NCBI GenBank assembly: GCA_036525795.1
Contig: DATCZS010000148.1
Span: 6,985 to 70,984, forward strand
DNA length: 64,000 nt
DNA from: DATCZS01 sp036525795
GTDB taxonomy: Bacteria > Actinomycetota > Acidimicrobiia > Spongiisociales > ZC4RG35
Reading direction: 5' to 3'
Shown here: piece after piece, positions 33,468-41,511 of the stretch
Layout of the letters: every line of letters starts with the position of its first letter
Position numbering within the stretch: the first letter of the stretch is position 1
Position numbers and translations under genes: made by a program
Notes under the pieces: generated by a model
Seen by the model: only the letters and a program-made list of their open reading frames with translations
What the model was told of the DNA's origin: nothing
Databases searched by the model: none

Positions 33468-35042
33468 TCAGTGCGCCGCCGCCGCCGAGGTGTCGACCCG
33501 GGGATCGGCGGCCCCCGTGCGGAGCCCGGCCGCGTCGACGGTGATCATCGACACCGGTCCGTAGCTGCCTGCGGGCGGTCCGGCCACCTCGATGCGATGG
33601 CCCCTCCGTGCCAGCGACTCCACCACCGATGTGCTCACCGTCGACTCGACCAGCACGGACGGGGGAGCGCCGGGGCCGAACTCGCTCATCTTCCAGCGAC
33701 CGGTGCGTTGAGCGGCGGCAGGGGAGAGCCCCTGGCCGAAGACCAGCGAGGCCATCTGGGCGACGAACTGGGGTTGTTGGTGGCCTCCGCGGGTCCCGAG
33801 CATGGCTGCCAGTGTGCCTCGCCCGGTCCACAGCGACGGCGACAGCGTGTGCAACGGACGTTTCCCCGGCGCCAGCTCGTTGGGGTGCCCTGGCCGAAGG
33901 TCGAAGCCCTCGCCCCTGTTGTGCAGGATGAGTCCCGTGTCGCCTGCCCCGATGCCGCTTCCCAGGCCCCGGAAGTTCGACTGCATGAGGGACACGCCCA
34001 TGCCTGCGGAGTCGACGGTGCACATGTAGGCGGTACCTCCCGGCCCTGGCCCCGGTGGCGGCCAGGCCCCGGCGCGCTCTGGGTCGATCCGGTCGGCCCG
34101 TTCGGCCAGAAGGGAGGGATCGAGCAGTTGTCGCCACGACCGCCCCGCATGGCGGGGATCGGCCAGCACCTCGTTTCGCTCCCATGCGAAGGATCGATAC
34201 GCCTCGATCAGCAGATGGGCGCGGTCGCTCTCGTCGGGGACCGCACCGTCTGTGAGGCGCTCGTACGCCGCCAGCGTCGCCAGGATCAGATACCCCTGTG
34301 AGGGCGGTGGCATGGTCCACCCGGTCAGCCCGAACACCTCGAGGGTGGCGGGCTCGACCCACTCCGGTGCGTATGCAGAGAGATCGGCGGTCGTGATGCG
34401 GCCGTCCACTGCCCGGCAGATGGCCTCGGCGACCCTCCCCTGGTAGAAGGCGGCGGCGCCCCGGTGTGCGACCTCGCTCAGCGTGGTGGCCAGGTTGTGT
34501 CTGACGACCCGTTCGCCCGGATGGGCTGGACGGCCACCCGGGAGGATCTCGGCTCCCCCCGCCCCGGTCCGTATCGTGTCGTGGGAGGCGACCGTCGCCC
34601 TGACGAGTTCGTTCGAGGCGGGGAAGCCTTCCCTGGCCAGCCGGATGGCGGGTTGGAGCAGGTCTTCGAGAGGCAGTCGCCCATGGCGAAGATGGAGCGC
34701 CGCCCACCCGGCGACACACCCGGGAATCGTGATCGACGCCGGATGGCGGGAAGGGATCTCCGTGAGTCCTTCCCGTCTGAGTTCGTCCGGGTCGGCGTTC
34801 GATCCGGCCGTTCCGGCGGCGTCGAGCGCCTCGGGCCGGTCCATTCCGGGAACCCACACCAGGGCAAACAGATCGCCACCGATGCCGCAGGTCTCCGGAG
34901 CCACCACTCCCTGCACCGCATTGGCTGCGATGGCCGCGTCCGCCGCGGTCCCTCCCTTCGACAGCATGTCCATCCCTGCCTGGGTGGCGAGCACGTGGGG
35001 GCTGACCACCATCCCGCCGAAGCCGTGGACGTCCGGGCTCAT
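33468..35042 (-). CDS. gamma-glutamyltransferase-family protein (no signal peptide)
   Basis: An Ntn hydrolase of 524 residues. GGTs cleave gamma-glutamyl amides such as glutathione and self-process at a threonine; here T337 in PGPGGTAYMCTVD fits the nucleophile, followed by GLGSGIGAGDTGLILHNRGEGFD and MLGTRGGHQQPQ. The N-terminus VVSPHVLATQAGMDMLSKGGTAADAAI is classic. Unlike E. coli GGT there is no signal peptide, so it is cytoplasmic, as in YwrD-like proteins. The upstream gene at 35074 ends 31 nt before ATG 35042, suggesting an operon. No Shine-Dalgarno is seen. Confidence 0.9.
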   Translation of the reverse strand: MSPDVHGFGGMVVSPHVLATQAGMDMLSKGGTAADAAIAANAVQGVVAPETCGIGGDLFALVWVPGMDRPEALDAAGTAGSNADPDELRREGLTEIPSRHPASITIPGCVAGWAALHLRHGRLPLEDLLQPAIRLAREGFPASNELVRATVASHDTIRTGAGGAEILPGGRPAHPGERVVRHNLATTLSEVAHRGAAAFYQGRVAEAICRAVDGRITTADLSAYAPEWVEPATLEVFGLTGWTMPPPSQGYLILATLAAYERLTDGAVPDESDRAHLLIEAYRSFAWERNEVLADPRHAGRSWRQLLDPSLLAERADRIDPERAGAWPPPGPGPGGTAYMCTVDSAGMGVSLMQSNFRGLGSGIGAGDTGLILHNRGEGFDLRPGHPNELAPGKRPLHTLSPSLWTGRGTLAAMLGTRGGHQQPQFVAQMASLVFGQGLSPAAAQRTGRWKMSEFGPGAPPSVLVESTVSTSVVESLARRGHRIEVAGPPAGSYGPVSMITVDAAGLRTGAADPRVDTSAAAAH

Positions 35043-35073
35043 CGTGGAGGCGTCCGTGGGAGTGCGCGCCGGC

Positions 35074-35694
35074 TCACGTCCGGCGGAGGGTCGGCACCTG
35101 GCGGTTGAGGGCATCGAGCACGGCCCTCACCATGGCCCGCGAGGCGTCGTCCCCCACGAGAGCGGAGCCGATCACCATCCGTTCGTGTCCTCCGAGGACG
35201 AGCACGACCTGGGCGATGGCGACGTTCTCCGAACCGATCCGCGGGGTGGCGACGGCGGTCACCCCCAGGGCGGCGGCCTCGTCGAGCGCCTGCTCGATGG
35301 CGGCGATCGTCGCCTCTGCGACGAGCTGCAGTCGCGTGCTCGAGGCGTGGGGTCCGGTGGCGGTTCCCACCAGTTTGGCGTCGCGCCACGAGAGGACGAC
35401 CGACACGGTCATTCGCGATCCGTCGATCCGCTCGGCGACGTCTTCGACGAGCGGCCGGTCGCGATTGGCCAGATCGGGGCTCTCGAACTGGACGATGGAG
35501 ATGACCCGGCGGTCGATCTCGACGTCGAAACCGGCCAGCGCAACCGACTGGACGTCGCGCACGAGTTGCTTGGCGGGCTTCCCCGATGAGGCGAGGACGT
35601 GCACCTCGGTCACCGTGTTGCCGTTCACCACGACCCGGGCGTGCTCCACCTCCGGGAGCCGGCCGATGGCATTCTCGAGTGCTTTCCGATCCAT
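35074..35694 (-). CDS. conserved-looking hypothetical protein, two alpha/beta modules
   Basis: I do not recognise the family. The 206-residue protein is soluble, with two similar-sized alpha/beta lobes: an N-terminal lobe with VEHARVVVNGNTVTEVHVLA, like a small ACT-type or SpoIIIAH-like beta-alpha-beta unit, and a C-terminal lobe with MTVSVVLSWRDAKLVGTATGP and ERMVIGSALVGDDASRAMVRAVLDALNR. No catalytic motif is apparent. ATG 35694 is preceded by the leaderless -10 TACGCT (8-nt gap). The gamma-glutamyltransferase gene follows after 31 nt. Confidence 0.75.
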   Translation of the reverse strand: MDRKALENAIGRLPEVEHARVVVNGNTVTEVHVLASSGKPAKQLVRDVQSVALAGFDVEIDRRVISIVQFESPDLANRDRPLVEDVAERIDGSRMTVSVVLSWRDAKLVGTATGPHASSTRLQLVAEATIAAIEQALDEAAALGVTAVATPRIGSENVAIAQVVLVLGGHERMVIGSALVGDDASRAMVRAVLDALNRQVPTLRRT

Positions 35695-35702
35695 TGGCAC
35701 GG

Positions 35703-35708
35703 AGCGTA
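35703..35708 (-). promoter_or_regulatory. -10 element TACGCT of a likely leaderless promoter
   Basis: On the minus strand TACGCT ends 8 nt before ATG 35694, which helps fix that start. Confidence 0.45.
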
Positions 35709-35738
35709 GCTGCACGAACGCCCAGGGTGGTGAAGCGG

Positions 35739-35767
35739 TTGATCTGGAGGGTGCGTTCCGATACCCT
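35739..35767 (+). promoter_or_regulatory. promoter TTGATC-17-TACCCT for the membrane-HD locus
   Basis: A -35 TTGATC (35739-35744) and a -10 TACCCT (35762-35767) have the ideal 17-nt spacing. Transcription would start near 35774, more than 220 nt before the first plausible start codon, implying a long 5' leader. Confidence 0.55.
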
Positions 35768-35773
35768 GCCTCA

Positions 35774-35940
35774 GGTCGGCTCCACGCAGGGGGGTCGGCG
35801 GGGCCACGGCGCTGCGTGGTTCGGGAGGGCGGATCTGCGGATAGGGGCCTCACCGTTTGACAAGTGAGGTTTCCCGACTTCTTGGTCGGGAAAGAAGGGA
35901 GAGCCCGGCCGGCGGTTTCAGCCCACGAGCAATCACCGAG
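35774..35940 (+). ncRNA. candidate structured leader RNA with three hairpins
   Basis: In this stretch I see CCACGCAG / CTGCGTGG (35782-35789 with 35812-35819), CCTCAC / GTGAGG (35848-35853 with 35864-35869) and, one base pair later, TTTCCCGAC / GTCGGGAAA (35870-35878 with 35885-35893, loop TTCTTG), all perfect stems. A purine-rich GAAGGGAGAG and a GC-rich tail follow. The pattern does not match the cobalamin, TPP, c-di-GMP-I or c-di-AMP consensus I know. It is upstream of a tiny membrane ORF and two HD-domain genes, so it may be a riboswitch or attenuator of unknown class. Confidence 0.45.
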
Positions 35941-35997
35941 AGCGGAGCGGATCGACGCGTCGGCGAGTGCGCCGGCGAGTCATACACCATCGAGGTG

Positions 35998-36096
35998 ATG
36001 GCCTGGATGAAGAGCAAGCTCGTTCGAATCACAACGGCCGTAGGCGGCCTCGCGACACTGATCGTGGCGGGGTCCGCCACCTTCAAGATCGGGTGA
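35998..36096 (+). CDS. 32-residue putative membrane micropeptide
   Basis: A short ORF encoding a basic start (MAWMKSKLVR) followed by one hydrophobic helix of about 17 residues and the end ATFKIG. Either ATG 35998 or ATG 36007 could be used; GAGG at 35992-35995 has better spacing for 36007, giving 29 residues. The same frame is open back to TTG 35857, but that stretch overlaps the hairpin region and looks non-coding. It ends 31 nt before the first membrane-HD gene. A function as a regulator of that membrane protein or as a leader peptide is speculation. Confidence 0.4.
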   Translation: MAWMKSKLVRITTAVGGLATLIVAGSATFKIG

Positions 36097-36127
36097 TTCT
36101 GCCGGTCGGGCAATCCTGAAAGGTCCC

Positions 36128-37483
36128 ATGCAGCAACGCCGTCGACGACTTCTCACAGGCGCCGGCTTCTTCATTGCCGGACTTCTCACCCTGGCTGCGG
36201 CATTCCTCGTCGACGACCGCACCCTCGACGTCAACTGGGCGTGGTTCGCCCTCTTCGCCCTCGCATACGTTCTGCTGTCGTATGGATCGGTCGAGGTGAA
36301 CGATCGCCTGATCGCCAGCTCCAGCGTGATGCCGCTGCTCACCGCCGGTGTCGCGTTCGCCCTCGACGAGACCCGGGCCGGCGTCGTGCTGCCGCTCGCG
36401 CTGATCGGCGCGTTGGGCCCGTTCGACCGGGGGGCGATACGCGGTCGACAGGTGTTCCGGCTGGCGTCAAACTTCGGGTTGCTGGTGGTGTCGGCGGCCG
36501 CCGCCGGCCTGGCGATCTCGACCACGGTCGACGTCGTCGACCCCGTGCTCGACGCCGAGATCGGAGGGTCCCGATTCCTGCTCGGAGTGCTGGCCGGCCT
36601 GGCCGGGGCGCTCGCGCACCTCGTCGTGAACTTCACGCTGGCGCGGATCGGCATCCGTCTCGGCTACGGCCAGCAGAACCTCCAGCCGTGGTCGGGATTG
36701 GGGGCCCTCTTCCTGACAGAGACCCTGCTCGGCTCGCTCGGAGGACTGCTCGGCGCGGTGCTGGTCGGAGGCTCACCTTCCCTCCTGCCGCTGATCCTCG
36801 TCGTCTACGTCACGGGCTATCTCGTGGTGTCCTCCTACGCCGAGCTGCGGCAGGCGCACGAGTCGACACTGAAGGGGTTCGTCAAGAGCCTGGAGGCTCG
36901 CGACCTCTACACGCGGGGGCACACCGAGCGCGTTGCCTACTTCGCCCAGGTCATCGGCAGGAGGCTCGGGTTCACCGGAACCCAGCTGGAGCACATCCGG
37001 TGGGCGGCGCTGATCCATGACGTCGGCAAGCTGGCGATCCCGATCGAGATCATGCAGAAGCAGGGGAGGCTCTCGGACGAGGAGTATCGAAGGCTCCGGA
37101 CCGCCACCCATCGGGTGGACGACCTGCTGTCACGGGTGGACTTCCTGCGTCCGATGGTCGACGTTGCCTCCGGGTGTCATCCGCGTCTGTCCGAAGAGGA
37201 CTTCGGTCAGACGGGGCACAGGCACACCACCAACCCGACGCTCGAACAGAAGGTGCTGGCGGTGGCCGACGCATTCGATGCGATGACATCGACCAGGGGG
37301 TACCGGATGTCGTTGAGTCAGCGGGCCGTGTTCGACGCGATCCGCAGGGACGACAACCCCCTCTTCGACCGGGATGTCATCCACGCCCTGGAGCAGGCCC
37401 TCGAGACGGCCGGTGAGTGGTACGGCCCTCCGAGTCTGGATCTGCCCCTCGCCGCGGAGGAGGTGACCGGTGGGCGGCGCTGA
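36128..37483 (+). CDS. multi-pass membrane protein with HD (degenerate HD-GYP-like) domain
   Basis: A 451-residue protein: about seven transmembrane helices (residues 8-235) followed by a cytoplasmic HD phosphohydrolase domain. GHTERVAYFAQVIG and WAALIHDVGKLAIP carry the metal-binding H and HD; KVLAVADAFDAMTSTRGYR is also HD-GYP-like. However, where HD-GYP enzymes have HHExxDGxGYP, this protein reads ASGCHPRLSEEDFGQ, so the GYP signature is lost and c-di-GMP cleavage is doubtful. AAAGG lies 4 nt before ATG 36128. The next gene encodes a second membrane-HD protein and overlaps by 14 nt. Confidence 0.9.
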   Translation: MQQRRRRLLTGAGFFIAGLLTLAAAFLVDDRTLDVNWAWFALFALAYVLLSYGSVEVNDRLIASSSVMPLLTAGVAFALDETRAGVVLPLALIGALGPFDRGAIRGRQVFRLASNFGLLVVSAAAAGLAISTTVDVVDPVLDAEIGGSRFLLGVLAGLAGALAHLVVNFTLARIGIRLGYGQQNLQPWSGLGALFLTETLLGSLGGLLGAVLVGGSPSLLPLILVVYVTGYLVVSSYAELRQAHESTLKGFVKSLEARDLYTRGHTERVAYFAQVIGRRLGFTGTQLEHIRWAALIHDVGKLAIPIEIMQKQGRLSDEEYRRLRTATHRVDDLLSRVDFLRPMVDVASGCHPRLSEEDFGQTGHRHTTNPTLEQKVLAVADAFDAMTSTRGYRMSLSQRAVFDAIRRDDNPLFDRDVIHALEQALETAGEWYGPPSLDLPLAAEEVTGGRR

Positions 37484-38729
37484 CGTTCGGGTCGCCCGTT
37501 GGGTCGTCCCCGTCTCCGGGCTGATGGCGGCGGTGGCCGTGGCGACAGGAGTGTTGCTCCACCTCCAGCCTGGTGGAGCGTCGCCGGCATGGGTGGGCGG
37601 GTCGGCCGCGCTGATGGCGCTGCTCGGCCTGGTCGCCGTACCGGCCGCCGGGCGAACCGAGTTCACGCCCGCCTACGTCGTGGCGGCCAGCCTGCCGTTT
37701 CTGGGAGGCGCAGGATTCGATGCCGCCTCCGCCGGGGCGACAGTGGCACTGGCGCTGGCGGCGACCTGGCTGTTCCGCACGATCCGTCGCGACGACCCGC
37801 GGGCGATCCTGCTGTCGTTCCTCAAGCGATCTCTCGCCTTCGCCGCCTACATCGGTGGATACGCCCTGGCCCTGCAGGGGCTCGGAGGGCTCGACTGGGG
37901 GTTTCCCGAGTGGAATCCCGCCGTGGCATTCGTCGTGGCCGGTGTCGGCGCGTTCGTCGTCGAGGTCGTCTCGAGCGCCGTGTTCCGATTCGAGCCGGGA
38001 GGGCGGGCAAGCGTGTACTTCGCCTTCGAGACCGCCCGCGATCTGCCGATCTACCTCAGCCTCGTGGCCACCGGAGCGCTGTTCGGACTGGCGTTCGACA
38101 CCATCTCGTGGGGGGCGCTTGTGCTGGCGGCCCTCCCGTACGCCTTCGCACATTCGGCGTTCCGCCGCTTCGAGCTGGCGAAGGGCGCGTATCGCCAGAC
38201 GATCGAAGCGCTGGCCCAGATCCCCGAGGTGGGGGGGCACACCGACCCGGGTCATGCTCGCCGGACCGCCGAGCTGGCCGTTGCGATCGCCACCGAGATG
38301 GGACTGAGGCCATCCGAGGTCGAATCCACCGAGTACGCCGCGTTTTTGCACGACATCGGCCGGGTGTCGCTGAATGAGCCGAGCGTGCTGCGGATGGGCT
38401 TCACCGAGAACGACATCGCCAGGTGGGGCTCGGAGATCGTGGGCGAGACGGCGTATCTGGCCGATGTCGCAGAAGTCGTTCGCCGCCAGTACGAGCCGTT
38501 CCGCTCACCGGGCGATGGAGGAGACCCCGATCTGCCCGTGGCGGCCAAGATCGTCAAGATCGCCAGCGCTTACGACGAGTCCGCGGTCGAGCTCGGGTTC
38601 TCGCCTCTCGAGGCGATGGACCGCCTGCACCGGGGCGCCGCGTACGACTACGACCCGGAGATCGTCTCTGTGCTCCGCACGGTGCTCGACCGCCGGGGCG
38701 TGTTCCACCCGGTGGGGGCCAAGGCGTGA
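37470..38729 (+). CDS. second multi-pass membrane HD-domain protein
   Basis: A 419-residue protein with about seven hydrophobic segments and a C-terminal HD domain (GHARRTAELAVAIATEMG, AAFLHDIGRVSLNEP, KIVKIASAYDESAVELG). It has the same architecture as the preceding protein but is strongly diverged and also lacks a GYP motif. GTG 37470 is preceded by GGAGGAGG and overlaps the upstream gene by 14 nt, so the two are probably made together and may form a complex. Its stop codon abuts the convergent DUF5317 gene with no spacer: the stops form TGATCA. Confidence 0.88.
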   Translation: MGGADVRVARWVVPVSGLMAAVAVATGVLLHLQPGGASPAWVGGSAALMALLGLVAVPAAGRTEFTPAYVVAASLPFLGGAGFDAASAGATVALALAATWLFRTIRRDDPRAILLSFLKRSLAFAAYIGGYALALQGLGGLDWGFPEWNPAVAFVVAGVGAFVVEVVSSAVFRFEPGGRASVYFAFETARDLPIYLSLVATGALFGLAFDTISWGALVLAALPYAFAHSAFRRFELAKGAYRQTIEALAQIPEVGGHTDPGHARRTAELAVAIATEMGLRPSEVESTEYAAFLHDIGRVSLNEPSVLRMGFTENDIARWGSEIVGETAYLADVAEVVRRQYEPFRSPGDGGDPDLPVAAKIVKIASAYDESAVELGFSPLEAMDRLHRGAAYDYDPEIVSVLRTVLDRRGVFHPVGAKA

Positions 38730-39320
38730 TCAGCGGTTGGCGGAGCCGCCCTGCAGCTTGACGCCTGGTTTGAACCAGCGGACCGGTCGCCTGAGCTCGG
38801 CCTCGAGGAACCTCCCGAGGCCGACGGCCAGGAACACGTCTCCGAGCGAGATGACCTGGCCGTGGCCCGCCACCCGCATCGGGATCACGTCGGCGAGGAA
38901 GGGGAGCCGGGTGGACCGGTCGAGCACCACGTGTTTGTAGTTGAAGGATCCCCCCAGGTCGATCTCACCGGTGAACCCTCCTGCGACGACGGCGGCTTCG
39001 CGCAACACCGGCATGCCCCCGTTGGCCAGGATGACGATGAGATTGAGCAGGATCCCCACCCCTGCCAGCCACATCCCGGCCCTCTCACGATTGGCGAAGA
39101 TCATCGAAACGAGGCACACGTATGAGACGATGATCAGCGACACGCCCGCAGTCGGGGCCCAGCTCCGGTCGGGGAGGAGCAGGGTGGCCCACTGGATGAG
39201 GAATCCCACAGGCAACAGAAGCCACCACCGCAGCCTGATGTCCGCCAGGTTGGTGAGTCGTCCCCCGCGGAGCACCGCCACGGTCATCGCCACGAACAGC
39301 ACGACGACCAGCCATACCAT
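38730..39320 (-). CDS. DUF5317 family membrane protein
   Basis: A 196-residue protein with four to five predicted helices in the first 110 residues. GGRLTNLADIRLRWWLLLPVG, NGGMPV and a GDVFLAVG-type segment are features of the actinobacterial/firmicute DUF5317 family, whose function is unknown. ATG 39320 follows the leaderless -10 TACCGT by 6 nt. Confidence 0.85.
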   Translation of the reverse strand: MVWLVVVLFVAMTVAVLRGGRLTNLADIRLRWWLLLPVGFLIQWATLLLPDRSWAPTAGVSLIIVSYVCLVSMIFANRERAGMWLAGVGILLNLIVILANGGMPVLREAAVVAGGFTGEIDLGGSFNYKHVVLDRSTRLPFLADVIPMRVAGHGQVISLGDVFLAVGLGRFLEAELRRPVRWFKPGVKLQGGSANR

Positions 39321-39326
39321 GCGCAG

Positions 39327-39332
39327 ACGGTA
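39327..39332 (-). promoter_or_regulatory. -10 element TACCGT of a likely leaderless DUF5317 promoter
   Basis: On the minus strand TACCGT ends 6 nt before ATG 39320; the divergent enoyl-CoA hydratase gene begins 45 nt to the right. Confidence 0.5.
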
Positions 39333-39365
39333 TCACAGGCCGATCCGACCGATACGAGGTGGACG

Positions 39366-40133
39366 ATGGTGAACTACGACGTGCGAGAGGCGGTGGCCAC
39401 CCTGACCATCGACGATCCGGAACGCCGCAATCCGATGTCGGTGGCGACCATGGAGGGCCTGCGCGACCGGATGCGGGAGGCGATGGCGGACGAGTCGGTG
39501 CGGGTGGTGGTCGTCACCGGTGCAGGCGACAAGGCCTTCTCGGCGGGTGGTGATCTCTCGTCCGGGTTCGTCGACGACCCGATCGGGCTGCATCGCAGCC
39601 GGGGAATGCTGGCCGAGCTCTTTCGGGCCATGTGGCGGGGAGGCAAGCCGACGGTTGCCAGGGTGAACGGTCACGCCCTCGCCGGGGGGTTCGGCCTGGC
39701 CGTGGCGTGCGACATCACGATATGTGTGGACGACGCCAAGCTCGGCGTCCCCGAGATCAACGTCGGGCTGTGGCCGATGATGATCACGGCCGCACTCGGC
39801 CGTGCCATGACCCGGAAGGCGGCGCTCGATCTGATGATGACGGGGCGGCTGATCTCTCCGCAGGAGGCTCTGGCGCTGGGAGCGGTTTCGCGCGTGGTGG
39901 CGCGGCCCGAGCTCGATCACGCGGTGTCCGAGGTGGTCCAGTCCCTCGTCTCGAAGAGCCCGGCGGCGTTGCAGCTCGGCCGCGACGCGTTCTATGCCGC
40001 GACCGGCCTCGATCCCGATTCGGCCCTCGACCGTCTCCAGGGCGGCCTCACCGCCGTGTCGCTCACCGAGGACTCCCGCGAGGGTGTGCTGGCGTTCGTC
40101 GAGAAGCGCGAGCCCCGGTGGCGGGGCAGGTGA
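39366..40133 (+). CDS. enoyl-CoA hydratase/isomerase family protein
   Basis: A 255-residue crotonase-fold protein that probably hydrates or isomerises a CoA thioester. Oxyanion-hole and CoA-binding parts are visible: DKAFSAGGDLSSG, VNGHALAGGFGLAVACDI and LGVPEINVGLWP. In this last segment the second glutamate of typical hydratases is less clear, so hydratase activity is not certain. GAGGTGG lies just before ATG 39366. It is not in an operon with other beta-oxidation genes. Confidence 0.9.
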   Translation: MVNYDVREAVATLTIDDPERRNPMSVATMEGLRDRMREAMADESVRVVVVTGAGDKAFSAGGDLSSGFVDDPIGLHRSRGMLAELFRAMWRGGKPTVARVNGHALAGGFGLAVACDITICVDDAKLGVPEINVGLWPMMITAALGRAMTRKAALDLMMTGRLISPQEALALGAVSRVVARPELDHAVSEVVQSLVSKSPAALQLGRDAFYAATGLDPDSALDRLQGGLTAVSLTEDSREGVLAFVEKREPRWRGR

Positions 40134-40159
40134 AGGGTTGCGCGGTGCGGGGCGGGCAA

Positions 40160-40165
40160 TACCCT
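40160..40165 (+). promoter_or_regulatory. -10 element TACCCT of a likely leaderless sortase promoter
   Basis: TACCCT ends 8 nt before ATG 40174, with no Shine-Dalgarno between. Confidence 0.5.
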
Positions 40166-40173
40166 GGCTTTCC

Positions 40174-40878
40174 ATGAGGCGACAGATCCGCATCGCGGGA
40201 TGGACGATGATCTGGACCGGGGTGTTCATGCTCGGTTTCGCCGGCTATCAGCTGTTCATCACCGATCTGCTCACCGCCCGCCAACAGGACGCCGCCCGCC
40301 AGACGCTGGAGGACGTCTTCGCCCAGCCAGACGCAGAGGCGGTGCGGGTCACGGTCCCGGACTCCCTTCGAGACGAGCTCGAGATCCCGATTCAGGAGAT
40401 CGTGCACTTCGAGGAGGAGGCGGGGGTTCCGGGCGAGGGGTTTGCCGCCATGCGCATCCCCAAGATCGATGTCGACCAGGTGGTCGTCGAAGGAGTCGAC
40501 CGCGAATCCTTGAAGAAGGGCCCCGGGCACATGCCGTGGACGCCCCTCCCGGGGCAGCCGGGGAACAGTGTGATCAGCGGACACCGGGTCACGTACGGCA
40601 GGCCGTTCTTCGATCTCGATCAACTCTCCCCCGGAGACGTGATCGAGGTGGAGACCGGCATCGGGGTGCACACCTACGAGGTTCGCGAGACCAGGATCGT
40701 GGCGCCGACGGACGTGTGGGTCGCCGGTCCCCGGCGGGGCGCCTGGCTGACGCTGACGACGTGTCACCCCCGGTTCTCTGCGGCGCAGCGCCTCATCGTC
40801 TTCGCCGAGCTCGTCGACGGCCCCAACCTCTCCTATGCCGAGTACCTCGAGGCCGCCGAACTCGAAGACATCTCATAG
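40174..40878 (+). CDS. sortase (class D/E-like)
   Basis: A membrane-anchored transpeptidase of 234 residues: one N-terminal transmembrane helix (about 8-28), then the beta-barrel sortase domain with H137 (VISGHRVTYG), C197 (LTTCHPRFS) and the conserved arginine in AQRLIVFAE. The TLTTC motif and the single N-terminal anchor fit actinobacterial class E enzymes. No LPxTG/LAxTG-type substrate is encoded in this window, and no pilin genes adjoin it, so it is probably a housekeeping sortase. Confidence 0.92.
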   Translation: MRRQIRIAGWTMIWTGVFMLGFAGYQLFITDLLTARQQDAARQTLEDVFAQPDAEAVRVTVPDSLRDELEIPIQEIVHFEEEAGVPGEGFAAMRIPKIDVDQVVVEGVDRESLKKGPGHMPWTPLPGQPGNSVISGHRVTYGRPFFDLDQLSPGDVIEVETGIGVHTYEVRETRIVAPTDVWVAGPRRGAWLTLTTCHPRFSAAQRLIVFAELVDGPNLSYAEYLEAAELEDIS

Positions 40879-40893
40879 CCGGCTTCCGCCGGC
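40878..40893. terminator. hairpin GCCGGC-TTCC-GCCGGC between convergent genes
   Basis: A 6 bp GC-only stem with a UUCC loop lies between the sortase stop and the TlpA-like gene. Being self-complementary it can form in both transcripts; there is no U-tract. Confidence 0.4.
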
Positions 40894-40918
40894 GCAGCAC
40901 CGGTGAGGTCTCGCTGGG

Positions 40919-41470
40919 TCAGTCGAAGACGTCTGCGAGCTGTGCGGCGCGGACCGCGCCGACGAACGTGTGGCGGATGATCCCCGTTCGGTCGATCACG
41001 ACGGTGAAGGGCATCCCCAGACTGGGATACCGGTCGCGCAGCCTTCCGGTCGCGTCGACTCCGACCGTATAGGTGGGCTGGAGCTCCGCCGCGAGGGAGG
41101 CTGCATCGTCGCGGGCGTCGTTGACTGCGACGCCGACCACCAGGATCCCCGGGTTGGCGTCGGCGAATGCGCTCAGCTCCGGGATCTCGTCCCGACACGG
41201 GATACACCAGCTCGCCCACAGATTCAGCACGACGGGGCGTCCGTCTCCGGCGAGGTGCTCGGAGAGACGCCACTCGGTCCCGTCGAAACGCTCGATCACC
41301 ACCTCCGGGGCGGGGGAGCCCTCGAGCGGGTCGCCGGGCGGGGGGTCCCCGCCCGGGACGAGCAGGGCACCGACGGCGAGCCCTCCGGCGATCACGGCCA
41401 GGAAGACGGCGGTGAGCCGGCCGCGGGACGGGCGAAGCGGGGCTGGATCGGTTGGTTCGATTGGCTGCAT
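40919..41470 (-). CDS. membrane-anchored thioredoxin-like protein (TlpA/ResA type)
   Basis: A 183-residue extracytoplasmic thiol oxidoreductase: a transmembrane anchor (about 19-38), Pro/Gly linker, and thioredoxin fold with the active site C89-x-x-C92 in ASWCIPC and the cis-proline region GMPFTVVID. Such proteins reduce disulfides in apocytochrome c or other exported proteins. No cytochrome maturation genes are adjacent. ATG 41470 follows the leaderless -10 TACCCT by 8 nt. Confidence 0.92.
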   Translation of the reverse strand: MQPIEPTDPAPLRPSRGRLTAVFLAVIAGGLAVGALLVPGGDPPPGDPLEGSPAPEVVIERFDGTEWRLSEHLAGDGRPVVLNLWASWCIPCRDEIPELSAFADANPGILVVGVAVNDARDDAASLAAELQPTYTVGVDATGRLRDRYPSLGMPFTVVIDRTGIIRHTFVGAVRAAQLADVFD

Positions 41471-41477
41471 CGGTGAA

Positions 41478-41484
41478 TAGGGTA
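41478..41484. promoter_or_regulatory. overlapping divergent -10 elements (TAGGGT plus, TACCCT minus)
   Basis: TAGGGTA carries TAGGGT on the plus strand (41478-41483) and TACCCT on the minus strand (41484-41479). The minus copy is 8 nt before the TlpA-like ATG 41470 (leaderless); the plus copy would give a leader of about 20 nt to ATG 41512. Confidence 0.5.
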
Positions 41485-41511
41485 TGCGCTCTCCGATCCA
41501 GGGCCGACACG

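Noticed and set aside
35774..35940. Possible c-di-GMP-I, c-di-AMP (ydaO) or TPP riboswitch before the HD genes.
   Set aside because: The conserved core sequences of those classes are not present; only generic strong hairpins are visible, so it is reported as an unknown candidate only.
40174..40878. A local sortase substrate or pilus locus.
   Set aside because: None of the neighbouring proteins ends in an LPxTG/LAxTG-type motif followed by a membrane helix.
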